Below, one piece after another: positions 8,013 through 16,480 of a DNA stretch of 64,000 nt (position 1 is its first letter; each line of letters starts with the position of its first letter). A model generated the notes under the pieces. The model had not been told where the DNA came from. It made no database searches and saw nothing but the letters and a program-made list of their open reading frames with translations. This stretch comes from Craurococcus roseus (GTDB lineage: Bacteria; Pseudomonadota; Alphaproteobacteria; Acetobacterales; Acetobacteraceae), in the NCBI RefSeq assembly GCF_039523795.1, contig NZ_BAAAFZ010000008.1, positions 248,001-312,000 of the forward strand. Reading direction: 5' to 3'. Both the position numbers and the translations under genes were made by a program.

Positions 8013-8966
8013 ATGACCACCCGCCGAGCGCTGCTCGCCGCCGCCGCGGCGCTGCCGCGCCCCTCCGGCGCGGCCGAGTGGCAGCCGGACCGCCCCGTCA
8101 CGATGATAGTGGCCTTCGCCGCCGGCGGCGGCACCGACACGGCGGCGCGCACCCTGGCCGGCTTCATGGAGCGCGACCTCGGCCAATCCGTCGTGGTGGT
8201 GAACCGCGCCGGCGCCGGCGGCGAGATCGGCTGGGGCGAACTGGCCCGCGCCAAGCCGGACGGCCACACCATAGGCTTCACCAACACCCCCAACATCATC
8301 ACCGTCCCGATCGAGCGGCAGGCGCGCTTCCGCTTCGAGGACTTCGCCTTCATCGCCAACATCGTGGACGACCCCGGCGGCATGTGGGTCCTCGCCGGCA
8401 GCCCGATCGCCTCCCTGTCCGCGCTGGTCGAAGAAGCGCGCCGCCGGCCCGGCGAGATCTCCTACGGCACCACCGGCGTCGGCTCCGACGACCACCTGGC
8501 GATGCTGGCGCTGCAACGCCTCACCGGCACGCGCTTCCTCCACGTCCCCTTCGGCGGCTCCTCGCAGGTCCGCACCGCGCTGCTGTCCCGCCAACTCGCC
8601 CTCGCCGTAGTCAACATGGCCGAGGGCGTCGCCGACTGGCGCCAGGGCTTGGTCCGCCCCCTCGGCGCCATGGCGCCGAGCCGCTGGGAGGGCGCGGCCG
8701 CGGTGCCGACCTTCCGCGAGCAGGGCTTCGACGTCGTCGAAAGCTCGCTCCGCGGCGTGGGCGCCCCCGCCGGCCTTCCCCGCCCGGTGCTCGACCGGCT
8801 GGCGCTCTCGGTCAAGCGCGCGGTGGAGCACCCGGAATTCAGGGCCGCGGCCGCGCAGCAACTCCTGCCCCTGCGCTACCTCGGCCCGGACGAGTACGTG
8901 GCCGAGCTGATGGCGCTCAAGGCCGGCTACGAACGCCTTTGGCGCGAGCACCCCTGGCGAGAGTGA
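8013..8966 (+). CDS. Bug/TctC-family periplasmic solute-binding protein
   Basis: Binding protein of the tripartite tricarboxylate type, 317 residues. A short signal (MTTRRALLAAAAALPRPSGAA) precedes WQPDRPVTMIVAFAAGGGTD, the N-terminal hallmark of the family, and the PYGTT/VPFGGSSQ-type regions that contact the ligand carboxylate follow. ATG at 8013 has GGGAGG at about -13. No TctA/TctB membrane genes are adjacent, so it is an orphan receptor as is common for this family. Ligand not predictable. Confidence 0.9.
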   Translation: MTTRRALLAAAAALPRPSGAAEWQPDRPVTMIVAFAAGGGTDTAARTLAGFMERDLGQSVVVVNRAGAGGEIGWGELARAKPDGHTIGFTNTPNIITVPIERQARFRFEDFAFIANIVDDPGGMWVLAGSPIASLSALVEEARRRPGEISYGTTGVGSDDHLAMLALQRLTGTRFLHVPFGGSSQVRTALLSRQLALAVVNMAEGVADWRQGLVRPLGAMAPSRWEGAAAVPTFREQGFDVVESSLRGVGAPAGLPRPVLDRLALSVKRAVEHPEFRAAAAQQLLPLRYLGPDEYVAELMALKAGYERLWREHPWRE

Positions 8967-9097
8967 CGCCGGCACGCGTTCGGTGCATGGCGCACCTGCG
9001 GTGCCATGCGCCCCGCGCAATTGCGGCCGCGCTCCCCTCCTTGCCACTGTTCCGGGAGCGCGGCTGACGACGCGCGGATGTGGAGACGCCGAACCGC

Positions 9098-10348
9098 ATG
9101 ACGACCGCCGCCGCCCCCGACCGCGTCCCGGGCCTCCGCGTTTCCGTGGGCGTCCTGCTCGCCTGCGCCATGCTCGCCGCCGCCCTAGGCATGGGCTTGC
9201 GCCAGACCTCCGGCCTCTTCCTCGCGCCCATGACAGCGGCCCACGCCTGGACCGCCTCCGGCTTCGCCTTCGCCATCGCGCTCCAGGTGCTGGTCAACGG
9301 CATCACCCAGCCGATCTGCGGCCAGGTCGCCGACCGCATCGGCGGGCGGACGGTGCTGATGGCCGGCGCCGCGTTGCAGGCCGTGGCCGTGGCCGGCATG
9401 GCGCTGTCCTCCTCGCTCGCCGCCTTCACCTTCTTCGCCGGCATCGTCATGGGCGTCGCCGTGTCGGCCGCGGGGATGCCGGTGGTGATGGCGAGCCTCA
9501 CGCGCCTCCTGCCCGAGTCGATGCGCTCCCGCGCCACCGGCCTCGGCACCGCCGGCTCCTCCTTCGGGCAGTTCCTGGTGGTGCCGCTCGCTGGCCTCGG
9601 CATCGAGGGCTTCGGCTGGCAGGCGGCGCTGCTGGGCGTCGCCGCCGCGTCCCTGCTCATCATCCCCCTCGCCCTGCCGCTGAACGACGCGCCGGCGCCC
9701 GCGCCCGCCGCCGGCACCGCGGGCGCGGTCGGCGACGGGTCGGCGCGGGAAGCGCTCGGGGCGGCGCTGCGCGACACCACCTTCTGGTGCCTGTTCTTCG
9801 GCTTCTTCGTGTGCGGCATGCACGTCAGCTTCATGTCCGTCCACCTGCCGGGCTTCGTCGCCTCCTGCCACCTGCCCCTCGCGGTGGGCGCGGGCGCCAT
9901 CAGCCTCATCGGCCTGTTCAACGTCGCCGGCTCGCTGATCTCCGGCGAGCTGACCGGGCGCTGGAAGCGGCGGGAGCTGCTGGTGACGATCTACGCCGGC
10001 CGCGGCGTGGTGATCGCGGCGTTCATGTTCGCCGAGAAGACCACCGCGACGGTGCTGGTCTTCTCCGCCGCGATGGGCCTGCTCTGGCTCTCCACCGTGC
10101 CGCCCACCGTGGCGCTCTGCGCGCGCAACTTCGGCACGCGCTGGCTGGCGACGATCTTCGGCCTGGTCTTCCTCGGCCACCAGATCGGCGGCTTCACCGG
10201 CGCCTTTCTCGGCGGGCTCGTGCTGGACCGCACCGGCTCCTACGACCTGATGTGGACGATCAGCATCCTCGCCGCCGCCTTCGCCGCCCTCATCCACCTG
10301 CCGGTGCGCGACGGGCCGAAGCCGGCGCCGGCCGTCGCCACGGCCTGA
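9098..10348 (+). CDS. Major facilitator superfamily transporter
   Basis: A 416-residue integral membrane protein with about twelve hydrophobic segments and the MFS loop motif GQVADRIGGRTVLM near residue 77, plus AGRGVVIAAF and GALTD-like loops in the second half. ATG at 9098 was preferred to GTG at 9080, which lies in frame six codons upstream; a GGAG sits about 12 bases before 9098. Ends seven bases from the convergent Lrp-type gene. The substrate is unknown; the neighbours (Bug protein, aromatic catabolism) suggest an organic anion but do not prove it. Confidence 0.9.
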   Translation: MTTAAAPDRVPGLRVSVGVLLACAMLAAALGMGLRQTSGLFLAPMTAAHAWTASGFAFAIALQVLVNGITQPICGQVADRIGGRTVLMAGAALQAVAVAGMALSSSLAAFTFFAGIVMGVAVSAAGMPVVMASLTRLLPESMRSRATGLGTAGSSFGQFLVVPLAGLGIEGFGWQAALLGVAAASLLIIPLALPLNDAPAPAPAAGTAGAVGDGSAREALGAALRDTTFWCLFFGFFVCGMHVSFMSVHLPGFVASCHLPLAVGAGAISLIGLFNVAGSLISGELTGRWKRRELLVTIYAGRGVVIAAFMFAEKTTATVLVFSAAMGLLWLSTVPPTVALCARNFGTRWLATIFGLVFLGHQIGGFTGAFLGGLVLDRTGSYDLMWTISILAAAFAALIHLPVRDGPKPAPAVATA

Positions 10349-10354
10349 CCGCCG

Positions 10355-10840
10355 TCACAAGGGCGCCCCGCCCGGCGGCTTCAGCGCCTGCAACACGAAG
10401 GAGCTGCGCGTCTCCTTCACGCCTGGCATCCGCAGCAGCGCCTTGAGCGCGAAGTCGGCGTAGGCCTCGAAGTCCGCGGCGGCGACGTGGAGCAGGTAAT
10501 CCATCTCGCCGCTCATGGAGTAGGCGGCGAGCACCTCGGGCCGCCCGGACAGCGCGGCCTGGAAGCGCGCCACCACGTCCTCGGCGTGGCTGTCCAGCGA
10601 CACCAGCACGAAGGCCTGCAAGGGCAAGCCGAGCCGCGCGAGGTCGAGCACGGCCGTGTAGCCGGCGACGACGCCCTCCTGCTCCAGCCGCCGCACCCGG
10701 CGCTGGCAGGGCGTCGGCGACAAGCCGACCTCCTCCGCCAGGGCCACGATCGAAAGGCGCCCGTCGCGCTGCAAGGCGCGCAGGATGCGCCGATCCACGG
10801 CGTCCAGCTCCGGAGCGTTTTTTCCTCTCTTGCCGTCCAT
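10355..10840 (-). CDS. Lrp/AsnC-family transcriptional regulator
   Basis: 161 residues: an N-terminal helix-turn-helix (LDAVDRRILRALQRDGR, LAEEVGLSPTPCQRRVRRLE) and a C-terminal RAM effector domain ending at TRSSFVLQALK. Divergently placed 104 bases from phhA, so it most likely controls phhA-hpd in response to an aromatic amino acid, as seen for other Lrp-type regulators beside catabolic operons. A perfect short palindrome lies in the shared gap. Confidence 0.92.
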   Translation of the reverse strand: MDGKRGKNAPELDAVDRRILRALQRDGRLSIVALAEEVGLSPTPCQRRVRRLEQEGVVAGYTAVLDLARLGLPLQAFVLVSLDSHAEDVVARFQAALSGRPEVLAAYSMSGEMDYLLHVAAADFEAYADFALKALLRMPGVKETRSSFVLQALKPPGGAPL

Positions 10841-10843
10841 TTT

Positions 10844-10858
10844 TGGTGATTTCCACCA
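10844..10858. promoter_or_regulatory. Candidate operator for the Lrp-type regulator
   Basis: TGGTG-ATTTC-CACCA is a perfect 5-bp inverted repeat with an AT-rich centre, only a few bases from the regulator's start codon and between it and phhA. Lrp-family sites are often short palindromes with AT-rich spacers. Assignment is inference from position. Confidence 0.4.
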
Positions 10859-10944
10859 CGATCGGCCGTGGTCGAGCCGTTTTTCCGCCTCGCAACCCTA
10901 CGCGCCCTCGCGGAAAATGCCAGCAACAACAGGAGGACTCGGAC

Positions 10945-11802
10945 ATGCTGGCGAACGCCCCCGCACCGGCGCTGCCCGAGGGCCTGCGCGGCGACTACGC
11001 CGCGGCGCGGCCCGACTTCACCGTCGCCCAGGACATGGCGTCCTACACCGAAGCCGACCACGAGACCTGGCGCACGCTCTACCGCCGCCAAGCGGAGATC
11101 CTGCGCGACCGCGCCGCGACCGCCTACCTGGAGGGCCTGGACCGCTTGCCCTTCCGCGACGGCGTGCCCGACTTCGCCGCGGCCTCCGCGGTGCTGGAGC
11201 GCGCCACCGGCTGGACCCTGGTAGCCGTCCCCGGCCTGATCCCGGACGACGCCTTCTTCGACCACCTCGCCGAGCGCCGCTTCCCCGTCACCCATTGGAT
11301 CAGGAAGCCGGAAGAGCTGGACTACATCGTGGAGCCCGACATCTTCCACGACGCCTTCGGCCACGTCCCGATCCTGCTGCAACCCGACTTCGCCGAATTC
11401 CTCGCCGCCTACGGCCGCATGGGCGCGCACGCCAAGCGCCTCGGCGCCCTCAAGCCGCTGTCCCGCCTCTACTGGCACATGGTCGAGTTCGGCCTGCTCC
11501 GCGAAGGCGGGCGCATGGTGGCCTACGGCGCCGGCATCCTGTCCTCCGCCGCCGAGACCATCCACGCGACGGAAAGCGACAAGCCGCGACGGCTCCGCTT
11601 CGACCCGTGGCGCGTGCTCCGCTCCGACTACTTCATCGACGACCTGCAACCGACCTTCTTCGTCATAGAGGATTACGCCGAGCTGTTCGCGGCAATGGAA
11701 GGCTTGCCGGCGCTGCTGGAAGCGGCGCGCGACGCCGAGCCCATCCCGCCCGGCGCCGCCTCGCCCGACGACAAGCCCTACGCCCCCACCGGAGAGGAGT
11801 GA
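10945..11802 (+). CDS. phhA: Phenylalanine 4-monooxygenase
   Basis: Pterin- and iron-dependent hydroxylase converting phenylalanine to tyrosine. The iron ligands are visible as H135 and H140 (DIFHDAFGHVP) and E181 (YWHMVEFGLL); length of 285 residues is that of the monomeric bacterial enzyme without a regulatory ACT domain. ATG at 10945 has AGGAGG nine bases upstream; the in-frame ATG at 10843 lacks a ribosome site. Seven bases separate it from hpd, giving a two-gene phenylalanine/tyrosine catabolic operon. No pterin dehydratase gene (phhB) is adjacent. Confidence 0.96.
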   Translation: MLANAPAPALPEGLRGDYAAARPDFTVAQDMASYTEADHETWRTLYRRQAEILRDRAATAYLEGLDRLPFRDGVPDFAAASAVLERATGWTLVAVPGLIPDDAFFDHLAERRFPVTHWIRKPEELDYIVEPDIFHDAFGHVPILLQPDFAEFLAAYGRMGAHAKRLGALKPLSRLYWHMVEFGLLREGGRMVAYGAGILSSAAETIHATESDKPRRLRFDPWRVLRSDYFIDDLQPTFFVIEDYAELFAAMEGLPALLEAARDAEPIPPGAASPDDKPYAPTGEE

Positions 11803-11809
11803 CCCCGCC

Positions 11810-12916
11810 ATGGACATCGCCCCCGACCGCACCGCCTTCGCCGGCGTCTTGTCCGAACACAACCCGATGGGCACGGACGGCTTCGAGTTCGTCGAATTCA
11901 CCGGCCCCGACGTGCCCGGCCTGGAGGCGCTGTTCCGCCGCCTCGGCTTCTCGCCCGTCGCCCGCCACCGCTCCAAGGCGGTGACGCTGTGGCGCCAGAA
12001 CGGCGTCAACTTCATCCTGAACGCCGAGCCCGGCAGCTTCGCGCAAGCCTTCCAGCGCGAGCACGGCCCCTCCGCCTGCGCCATGGCCTTCCGCGTCGCC
12101 GACGCCGACGCCGCGATGAAGCGCGCCGTCTCGCTCGGCGCCAAGCCCTTCAAGGGCCGCAACGGGCCGGGCGAGCTGGACATCCCGGCGATCGAAGGCA
12201 TCGGCGGCAGCCTGCTCTACTTCGTGGACCGCTTCGGCCCGCGCGGCTCCATCTACGACCACGACTTCGCCTGGCTCGACGGCGCCGACCGCGCGCCGCG
12301 CGGCCACGGCCTCACGGTGATCGACCACCTCACGCACAACGTCCACCGCGGCCGCATGGACGTTTGGTGGGGCTTCTACGAGAAGCTCTTCAATTTCCGC
12401 GAAATCCGCTACTTCGACATCGAGGGCAAGCTGACCGGCCTCAAGAGCCGCGCCCTGACCTCGCCCTGCGGCCAGATCCGCATCCCGATCAACGAGAGCT
12501 CCGACGACAAGAGCCAGATCGAGGAGTACCTGCGCGCCTACAAGGGCGAGGGCATCCAGCACATCGCGCTCGGCACCGACGACATCCACGCCAGCGTCGA
12601 AGCGATGCGCGCCGCCGGCGTCGAGTTCATGGACACGCCCGACACCTACTACGAGCTGCTGCCCCAGCGCCTGCCCGACACCGGCGAGGACATCGACCGC
12701 CTGCGCCGCAACCGCGTCCTGATGGACGGCGCGCCGACGCCGGAGGGCGGTCGGCTGCTGCAAATCTTCACCGGCACGGTGATCGGCCCGATCTTCTTCG
12801 AGCTGATCCAGCGCAAGGGCGACCAGGGCTTCGGCGAGGGCAATTTCCGCGCGCTGTTCGAGAGCATCGAACTCGACCAGGTGCGCCGGGGCGTGCTGAA
12901 ACCGGCGGCGGAGTAA
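11810..12916 (+). CDS. hpd: 4-hydroxyphenylpyruvate dioxygenase
   Basis: Non-haem iron dioxygenase turning 4-hydroxyphenylpyruvate into homogentisate. The 368-residue protein has two vicinal-oxygen-chelate domains and the three iron ligands H173 (IDHLTHNV), H251 (GIQHIALG) and E331 (FFELIQR). GGAGAGG just before the start ATG is a good ribosome site. Later homogentisate pathway genes are not in the window; an aminotransferase for tyrosine must also be elsewhere. Confidence 0.97.
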   Translation: MDIAPDRTAFAGVLSEHNPMGTDGFEFVEFTGPDVPGLEALFRRLGFSPVARHRSKAVTLWRQNGVNFILNAEPGSFAQAFQREHGPSACAMAFRVADADAAMKRAVSLGAKPFKGRNGPGELDIPAIEGIGGSLLYFVDRFGPRGSIYDHDFAWLDGADRAPRGHGLTVIDHLTHNVHRGRMDVWWGFYEKLFNFREIRYFDIEGKLTGLKSRALTSPCGQIRIPINESSDDKSQIEEYLRAYKGEGIQHIALGTDDIHASVEAMRAAGVEFMDTPDTYYELLPQRLPDTGEDIDRLRRNRVLMDGAPTPEGGRLLQIFTGTVIGPIFFELIQRKGDQGFGEGNFRALFESIELDQVRRGVLKPAAE

Positions 12917-12928
12917 CCCGCCTCCGAT

Positions 12929-12961
12929 GAGGCGCGGCGCTCGCCGAGGGCGCCGCGCTTC
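12929..12961. terminator. Bidirectional hairpin between hpd and fliJ
   Basis: A 12-bp stem (GAGGCGCGGCGC at 12929-12940 with 12950-12961, one G-U pair) and 9-nt loop sits between the convergent ends of hpd and fliJ; its right arm overlaps the fliJ stop codon. Confidence 0.7.
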
Positions 12962-13391
12962 ACCCCCGCCCGCGCCCGCCGGAGGCGAGGCTGTGGGCCT
13001 TTCTGCCGGCCGCGTCGTCGGCGGCGAGTTGCGCCTTCCCCAACAGCCGCGCCCGCGCCTCGGCCTCGCGCTCCGCCAGCAACTGCTCGATGCACCGCTC
13101 CGCCACGCGCGCCTCCGCCAGCGCAGCCCGGCCCTGCGCCATGCGCTCCACCGCGTGCGCCGCGCCCAGCGTCGACCGGTCCCGCTCCGCCATGCCCTTG
13201 CCGAGCCAGGCCGCATAATCCGCCGCGGCCCCGGCGCCCTGCTCCGCCAGCAGCGCGGCGCGCGCCGCCTCGGCGCGCGCTTCGGCCGAGGAAAGGCGAT
13301 CGGCCGCCTCGGCCAACCTGCGCCGCGCCGTCCCCGTCTCGAGCCGCCGCAACCGCGCCAGCGACTCCAAAGGATCAGTCCGCGCCGCCAT
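12960..13391 (-). CDS. fliJ: FliJ-like flagellar export chaperone
   Basis: A 143-residue, Ala/Arg/Glu-rich protein predicted to be almost entirely coiled coil, with no other domain. It follows the export ATPase gene fliI and overlaps it by 17 bases, the standard place for FliJ, which works as the stalk in the ATPase ring and as a chaperone escort. The sequence alone is weakly diagnostic because FliJ proteins diverge fast; the call rests mostly on fold, size and position. Confidence 0.75.
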   Translation of the reverse strand: MAARTDPLESLARLRRLETGTARRRLAEAADRLSSAEARAEAARAALLAEQGAGAAADYAAWLGKGMAERDRSTLGAAHAVERMAQGRAALAEARVAERCIEQLLAEREAEARARLLGKAQLAADDAAGRKAHSLASGGRGRG

Positions 13392-14724
13392 CGTCGTCCT
13401 CCATGGCGGCCGCCAGCGCGGCGAAGGCCCCCTCCACGGTGCCGCGCTCGCCCTTGCCCTGCGCCAGCACGGCCTCGATCCGCGGCGCCAAGCGCAGCGC
13501 CTCGTCCACCGCCGGGTCCGTCCCCGCGCGGTAGGCGCCCAACCGCACCAGGTCGGCCATCTCCGCCTGCACCGCCAGCAAGCGGCGCGCGCGCTTCGCC
13601 AACGCCCGCTCCCCGGGCAGCAGGCACCCCGGCACGGTGCGCGAAAGGCTCCGCAGCACGTCCACCGCCGGGTAGCGCCCGCGCTCGCCGATGCTCCGGT
13701 CCAGCACGACGTGGCCGTCCAGGATGCCGCGCACCGCGTCGGCCACCGGCTCGTCGTGGTCGTCGCCCTCCACCAGCACGGTGAACAGCCCGGTGATGGC
13801 GCCGGCGCAGCCCTCGCCGCGCGGGCCGGCGCGCTCCAGCAGCCGCGGCAACTCCGCGAAGACGCCCGGCGTGTAGCCCCGCGTCGCCGGCGGCTCCCCC
13901 GCCGCGAGGCCGATCTCGCGCAGCGCCAAGGCGAAGCGCGTCACGCTGTCCATCAGCAGCAGCACCTGCTTGCCGGAGTCGGCGAAGTGCTCCGCCACCG
14001 CCATCGCCGCGTAGGCCGCTTCCCGCCGCATCAGCGCCGTGCTGTCGGAGGTGGCGCACACCACCACGGAGCGGCGCATCCCCTCCGGGCCGAGGTCGTC
14101 CTCGATGAACTCCCGCAGCTCGCGCCCGCGCTCGCCCACCAGCGCCAGCACCGCCACGTCGCAATCGGCGCCCGCCGCCAGCATGGACAGGAGCGTGGAC
14201 TTGCCCACGCCCGAGGCCGCGAACAGGCCGAGCCTCTGCCCGCGCCGGCAGGTGGCGAAGGCGTCCAGCGCCCGCACGCCGAGGTCCAGCCGGGGGCCGA
14301 GCCGCCTGCGCCGGCCGGCTTCGGGCGCCGCCGTGCGCACCGGCCGGAACCGCGGGCCGGCCGGCAACGGTCCGAGGCCGTCGAGCGGCCGGCCCAGCGG
14401 GTCCACCACCCGCCCGAGCCAACCGTCGCCCACCGGGAGGCCCGCCTCCGAGGACGCCAGCACCGCCGGGCACCCGGCCGGCACGCCGTCGAGCGGCTGG
14501 AAGGCCACCGCCTCGGCCCGCCCGTCGCGTAGGCCGACCACCTCCGCCGTCACAGGCGGCCGCCCCGGCGCCTCAATTGAGAGACGAGTCCCGACGCACA
14601 ACCAGGGCGCGAGTCCTTCGATGGTTACAGATGTTTGCCCCGCCGCGACCACCCGCCCGGCCAGCGCCGCGCGGGGGAGCGACGAACACATTGATTTTGC
14701 TTGCGAAAATATGGAGCTGGTCAC
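13375..14724 (-). CDS. fliI: Flagellum-specific ATPase FliI
   Basis: Type III export ATPase related to F1-beta. Walker A is AASGVGKST (169-177), Walker B VLLLMDS (254-260), and GERGRELREFIEDDL and RGYTPGVFAELPRLLERAG are family blocks. 449 residues is normal. ATG at 14724 gives the N-terminal MTSSIFSQAKSM; internal alternatives would trim the beta-barrel. Divergent from the CtrA-like regulator. Other flagellar genes (flhB, fliR, fliQ) lie 13 kb away, so the flagellar genes here are dispersed. Confidence 0.93.
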   Translation of the reverse strand: MTSSIFSQAKSMCSSLPRAALAGRVVAAGQTSVTIEGLAPWLCVGTRLSIEAPGRPPVTAEVVGLRDGRAEAVAFQPLDGVPAGCPAVLASSEAGLPVGDGWLGRVVDPLGRPLDGLGPLPAGPRFRPVRTAAPEAGRRRRLGPRLDLGVRALDAFATCRRGQRLGLFAASGVGKSTLLSMLAAGADCDVAVLALVGERGRELREFIEDDLGPEGMRRSVVVCATSDSTALMRREAAYAAMAVAEHFADSGKQVLLLMDSVTRFALALREIGLAAGEPPATRGYTPGVFAELPRLLERAGPRGEGCAGAITGLFTVLVEGDDHDEPVADAVRGILDGHVVLDRSIGERGRYPAVDVLRSLSRTVPGCLLPGERALAKRARRLLAVQAEMADLVRLGAYRAGTDPAVDEALRLAPRIEAVLAQGKGERGTVEGAFAALAAAMEDDDGGAD

Positions 14725-14868
14725 ACAACCCTGGCGAGCATAGCCGCTGACCCCTCCTTTCGAATGCCGTGTCTCAACTTTCGATACGCCTCAAACGTGA
14801 AAAACATCTTTGCGACACACGCAAAAGTGGTAGTTTTGATTCAGCAACGCTCTGTCGGAGATACCAGG

Positions 14869-15606
14869 ATGCGTATCCTTTTGGTTGAAACTGACCACAA
14901 CGTGAAACAGGGTCTGGTCGCCGTGCTCAAGGCCGCTTCCATGGTGGTGGACGCCGTGGACACCGGGGAAGAGGCGCTGGAGTACTGCCGCCTCTGCGAC
15001 TTCGACATGGTCCTGCTCGCCGCGCGCCTGCCGGACATGGAGGGCTACGACGTGGTGCGCCGCCTCCGCGCCGCGCGCCTCGCCACGCCGGTTCTCATGC
15101 TGTCCGAGAGCGCCGCGCCCCAGGCCAAGATCAAGGGCTTCGCCGCCGGCGCCGACGACGTGATCGCCAAACCCTTCGACACCCAGGAGCTGGTTGCCCG
15201 CATCCAGGCAGTGGTGCGCCGCGCCAAGGGCTTCGCCCAGCCCAACTTGACGGTGGGCGAGCTGACCCTGAACCTCGGCTCACGCGAGGCCACGGTCGCC
15301 GGCACGCCGGTCCACCTCACCGGCAAGGAGTACGCCATCCTCGAACTGCTGGTGCTGCGGAAGGGCATGGTCCTCACCAAGGAAGCCTTCCTCAACCACC
15401 TCTACGGCGGGATGGACGAGCCCGAGGTGAAGATCATCGACGTGTTCATCTGCAAGCTCCGCAAGAAGCTCGCCCAGGCCGGCGCCGACAACCTGATCGG
15501 CACGGTGTGGGGCCGCGGCTACATGCTGCGCGACCCGGCCGCCGCCGCCGCCAGGGCCCAACCGGCCATGCCATCGAAGGTGCCGGCGCTCGCCCAGGCG
15601 GCCTGA
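14869..15606 (+). CDS. CtrA-like response regulator with degenerate receiver domain
   Basis: 245 residues: receiver domain (about 1-118) and OmpR-type winged helix (about 125-228). The DNA-binding half is very close to CtrA (VHLTGKEYAILELL, LNHLYGGMDEPEVKIIDVF, TVWGRGYMLRDP). In the receiver the phosphoacceptor is missing: the segment aligned with CtrA LLDLNLPDM reads LLAARLPDM, so position 51 is Ala, not Asp. The acidic pocket is also reduced (VETD for IEDD), while the lysine in AKPF remains. ATG at 14869 matches the CtrA N-terminus MRxLL. Divergent from fliI, so a flagellar or cell-cycle role is likely but inferred. It is probably not phosphorylated in the usual way. Confidence 0.88.
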   Translation: MRILLVETDHNVKQGLVAVLKAASMVVDAVDTGEEALEYCRLCDFDMVLLAARLPDMEGYDVVRRLRAARLATPVLMLSESAAPQAKIKGFAAGADDVIAKPFDTQELVARIQAVVRRAKGFAQPNLTVGELTLNLGSREATVAGTPVHLTGKEYAILELLVLRKGMVLTKEAFLNHLYGGMDEPEVKIIDVFICKLRKKLAQAGADNLIGTVWGRGYMLRDPAAAAARAQPAMPSKVPALAQAA

Positions 15607-16197
15607 CCGCCGCCGCCCATCGCCCCAACGGCGGGCGCCCACCCCGCCGGCAACCAAGCCTCGAGGACGGTTCCCGACACTCCCACCCAGGGCGGAAGTG
15701 TTGGAACCGCCGGAACAAAACGCGTACGATACCGCCATGTCCCACGCGGAGGCCGGCGCATTGGTCGAAGCACAGCACGAGCCCGAGAGCGGGCACCGAG
15801 CGGCGAGCCGGCGTCTCGCGGAGCCACACGGCCCCGCTGCGCGCGCGCCTCCGGGCGATTTGTCCGAAACGCGCGAAAGCGGCCCGCGAGCGGCCCGCGG
15901 CCTCGCGGGCTGCCGCCCCGCGGCGCGGATGACCCGGCATCCCTTCCCCATCCGCCGCCCGGCGGCCGATTTGTCCGATTGCTGCAAAAGGCCGCCGGGA
16001 AGCGGGACCGTCCGGCCCCCGGCCCGCCCGACCCGGCGGCACGTCGCCCGAAGCGCCCCGCACCGGCCGCACCCCAGGCCGGCTGGGCGGGATCGCGAGG
16101 CGGCCAGAAACAAAGGCGTGGGGTCCGGGGCCGTTGCGGGGGCCGGCGGCGGGTGGTCTGCTCCCTCCCCGATGCTTCGCGGACACCCGGCGGCGCC
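15607..16197. other. Long intergenic region
   Basis: About 590 bases with no gene I can support; the open frames on both strands are low-complexity Arg/Pro/Gly translations. The 12-mer CGATTTGTCCGA occurs twice, near 15852 and 15965. AT-richer DNA around 15713-15737 could hold a promoter. The right end leads into the DUF3553 gene. Confidence 0.45.
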
Positions 16198-16386
16198 ATG
16201 CCGAGCCACATAGAACCCGGGATGCGGGTGCGGCACCCCGACCGCCCGGACTGGGGCGACGGGCAGGTGCAGTCCGTGATCGGCGACCGGGTCACGGTCA
16301 ACTTCCCCGAGGCCGGCAAGGTCCTCATCAACGCGGCCGTAGTGGACCTGACCATCCTTTCGGACGACGAGCCGCGGCGCGGCTGA
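16198..16386 (+). CDS. DUF3553 small protein
   Basis: A 62-residue protein with the compact sequence EPGMRVRHPDRPDWGDGQVQ followed by a short beta-rich stretch (VTVNFPEAGKVLINAAVV). This matches DUF3553, small SH3-like proteins common in alphaproteobacteria, sometimes fused to UvrD-type helicase tails. The biological role is not known. ATG at 16198 immediately precedes the conserved block. It lies 94 bases before moaA in the same direction. Confidence 0.8.
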   Translation: MPSHIEPGMRVRHPDRPDWGDGQVQSVIGDRVTVNFPEAGKVLINAAVVDLTILSDDEPRRG

Positions 16387-16480
16387 CTCGCACGGGCCGG
16401 GGTCTTGCGGAGGGGCGGCCGGGACGCCCAATTGCAGGGCGCTCCCGCGAACGAGCGCGCATCGCCAAGGACACCGACCC

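Noticed and set aside
15698..16213. 171-codon frame between the CtrA-like gene and DUF3553
   Set aside because: Low-complexity translation and no ribosome site; overlaps the DUF3553 start in another frame.
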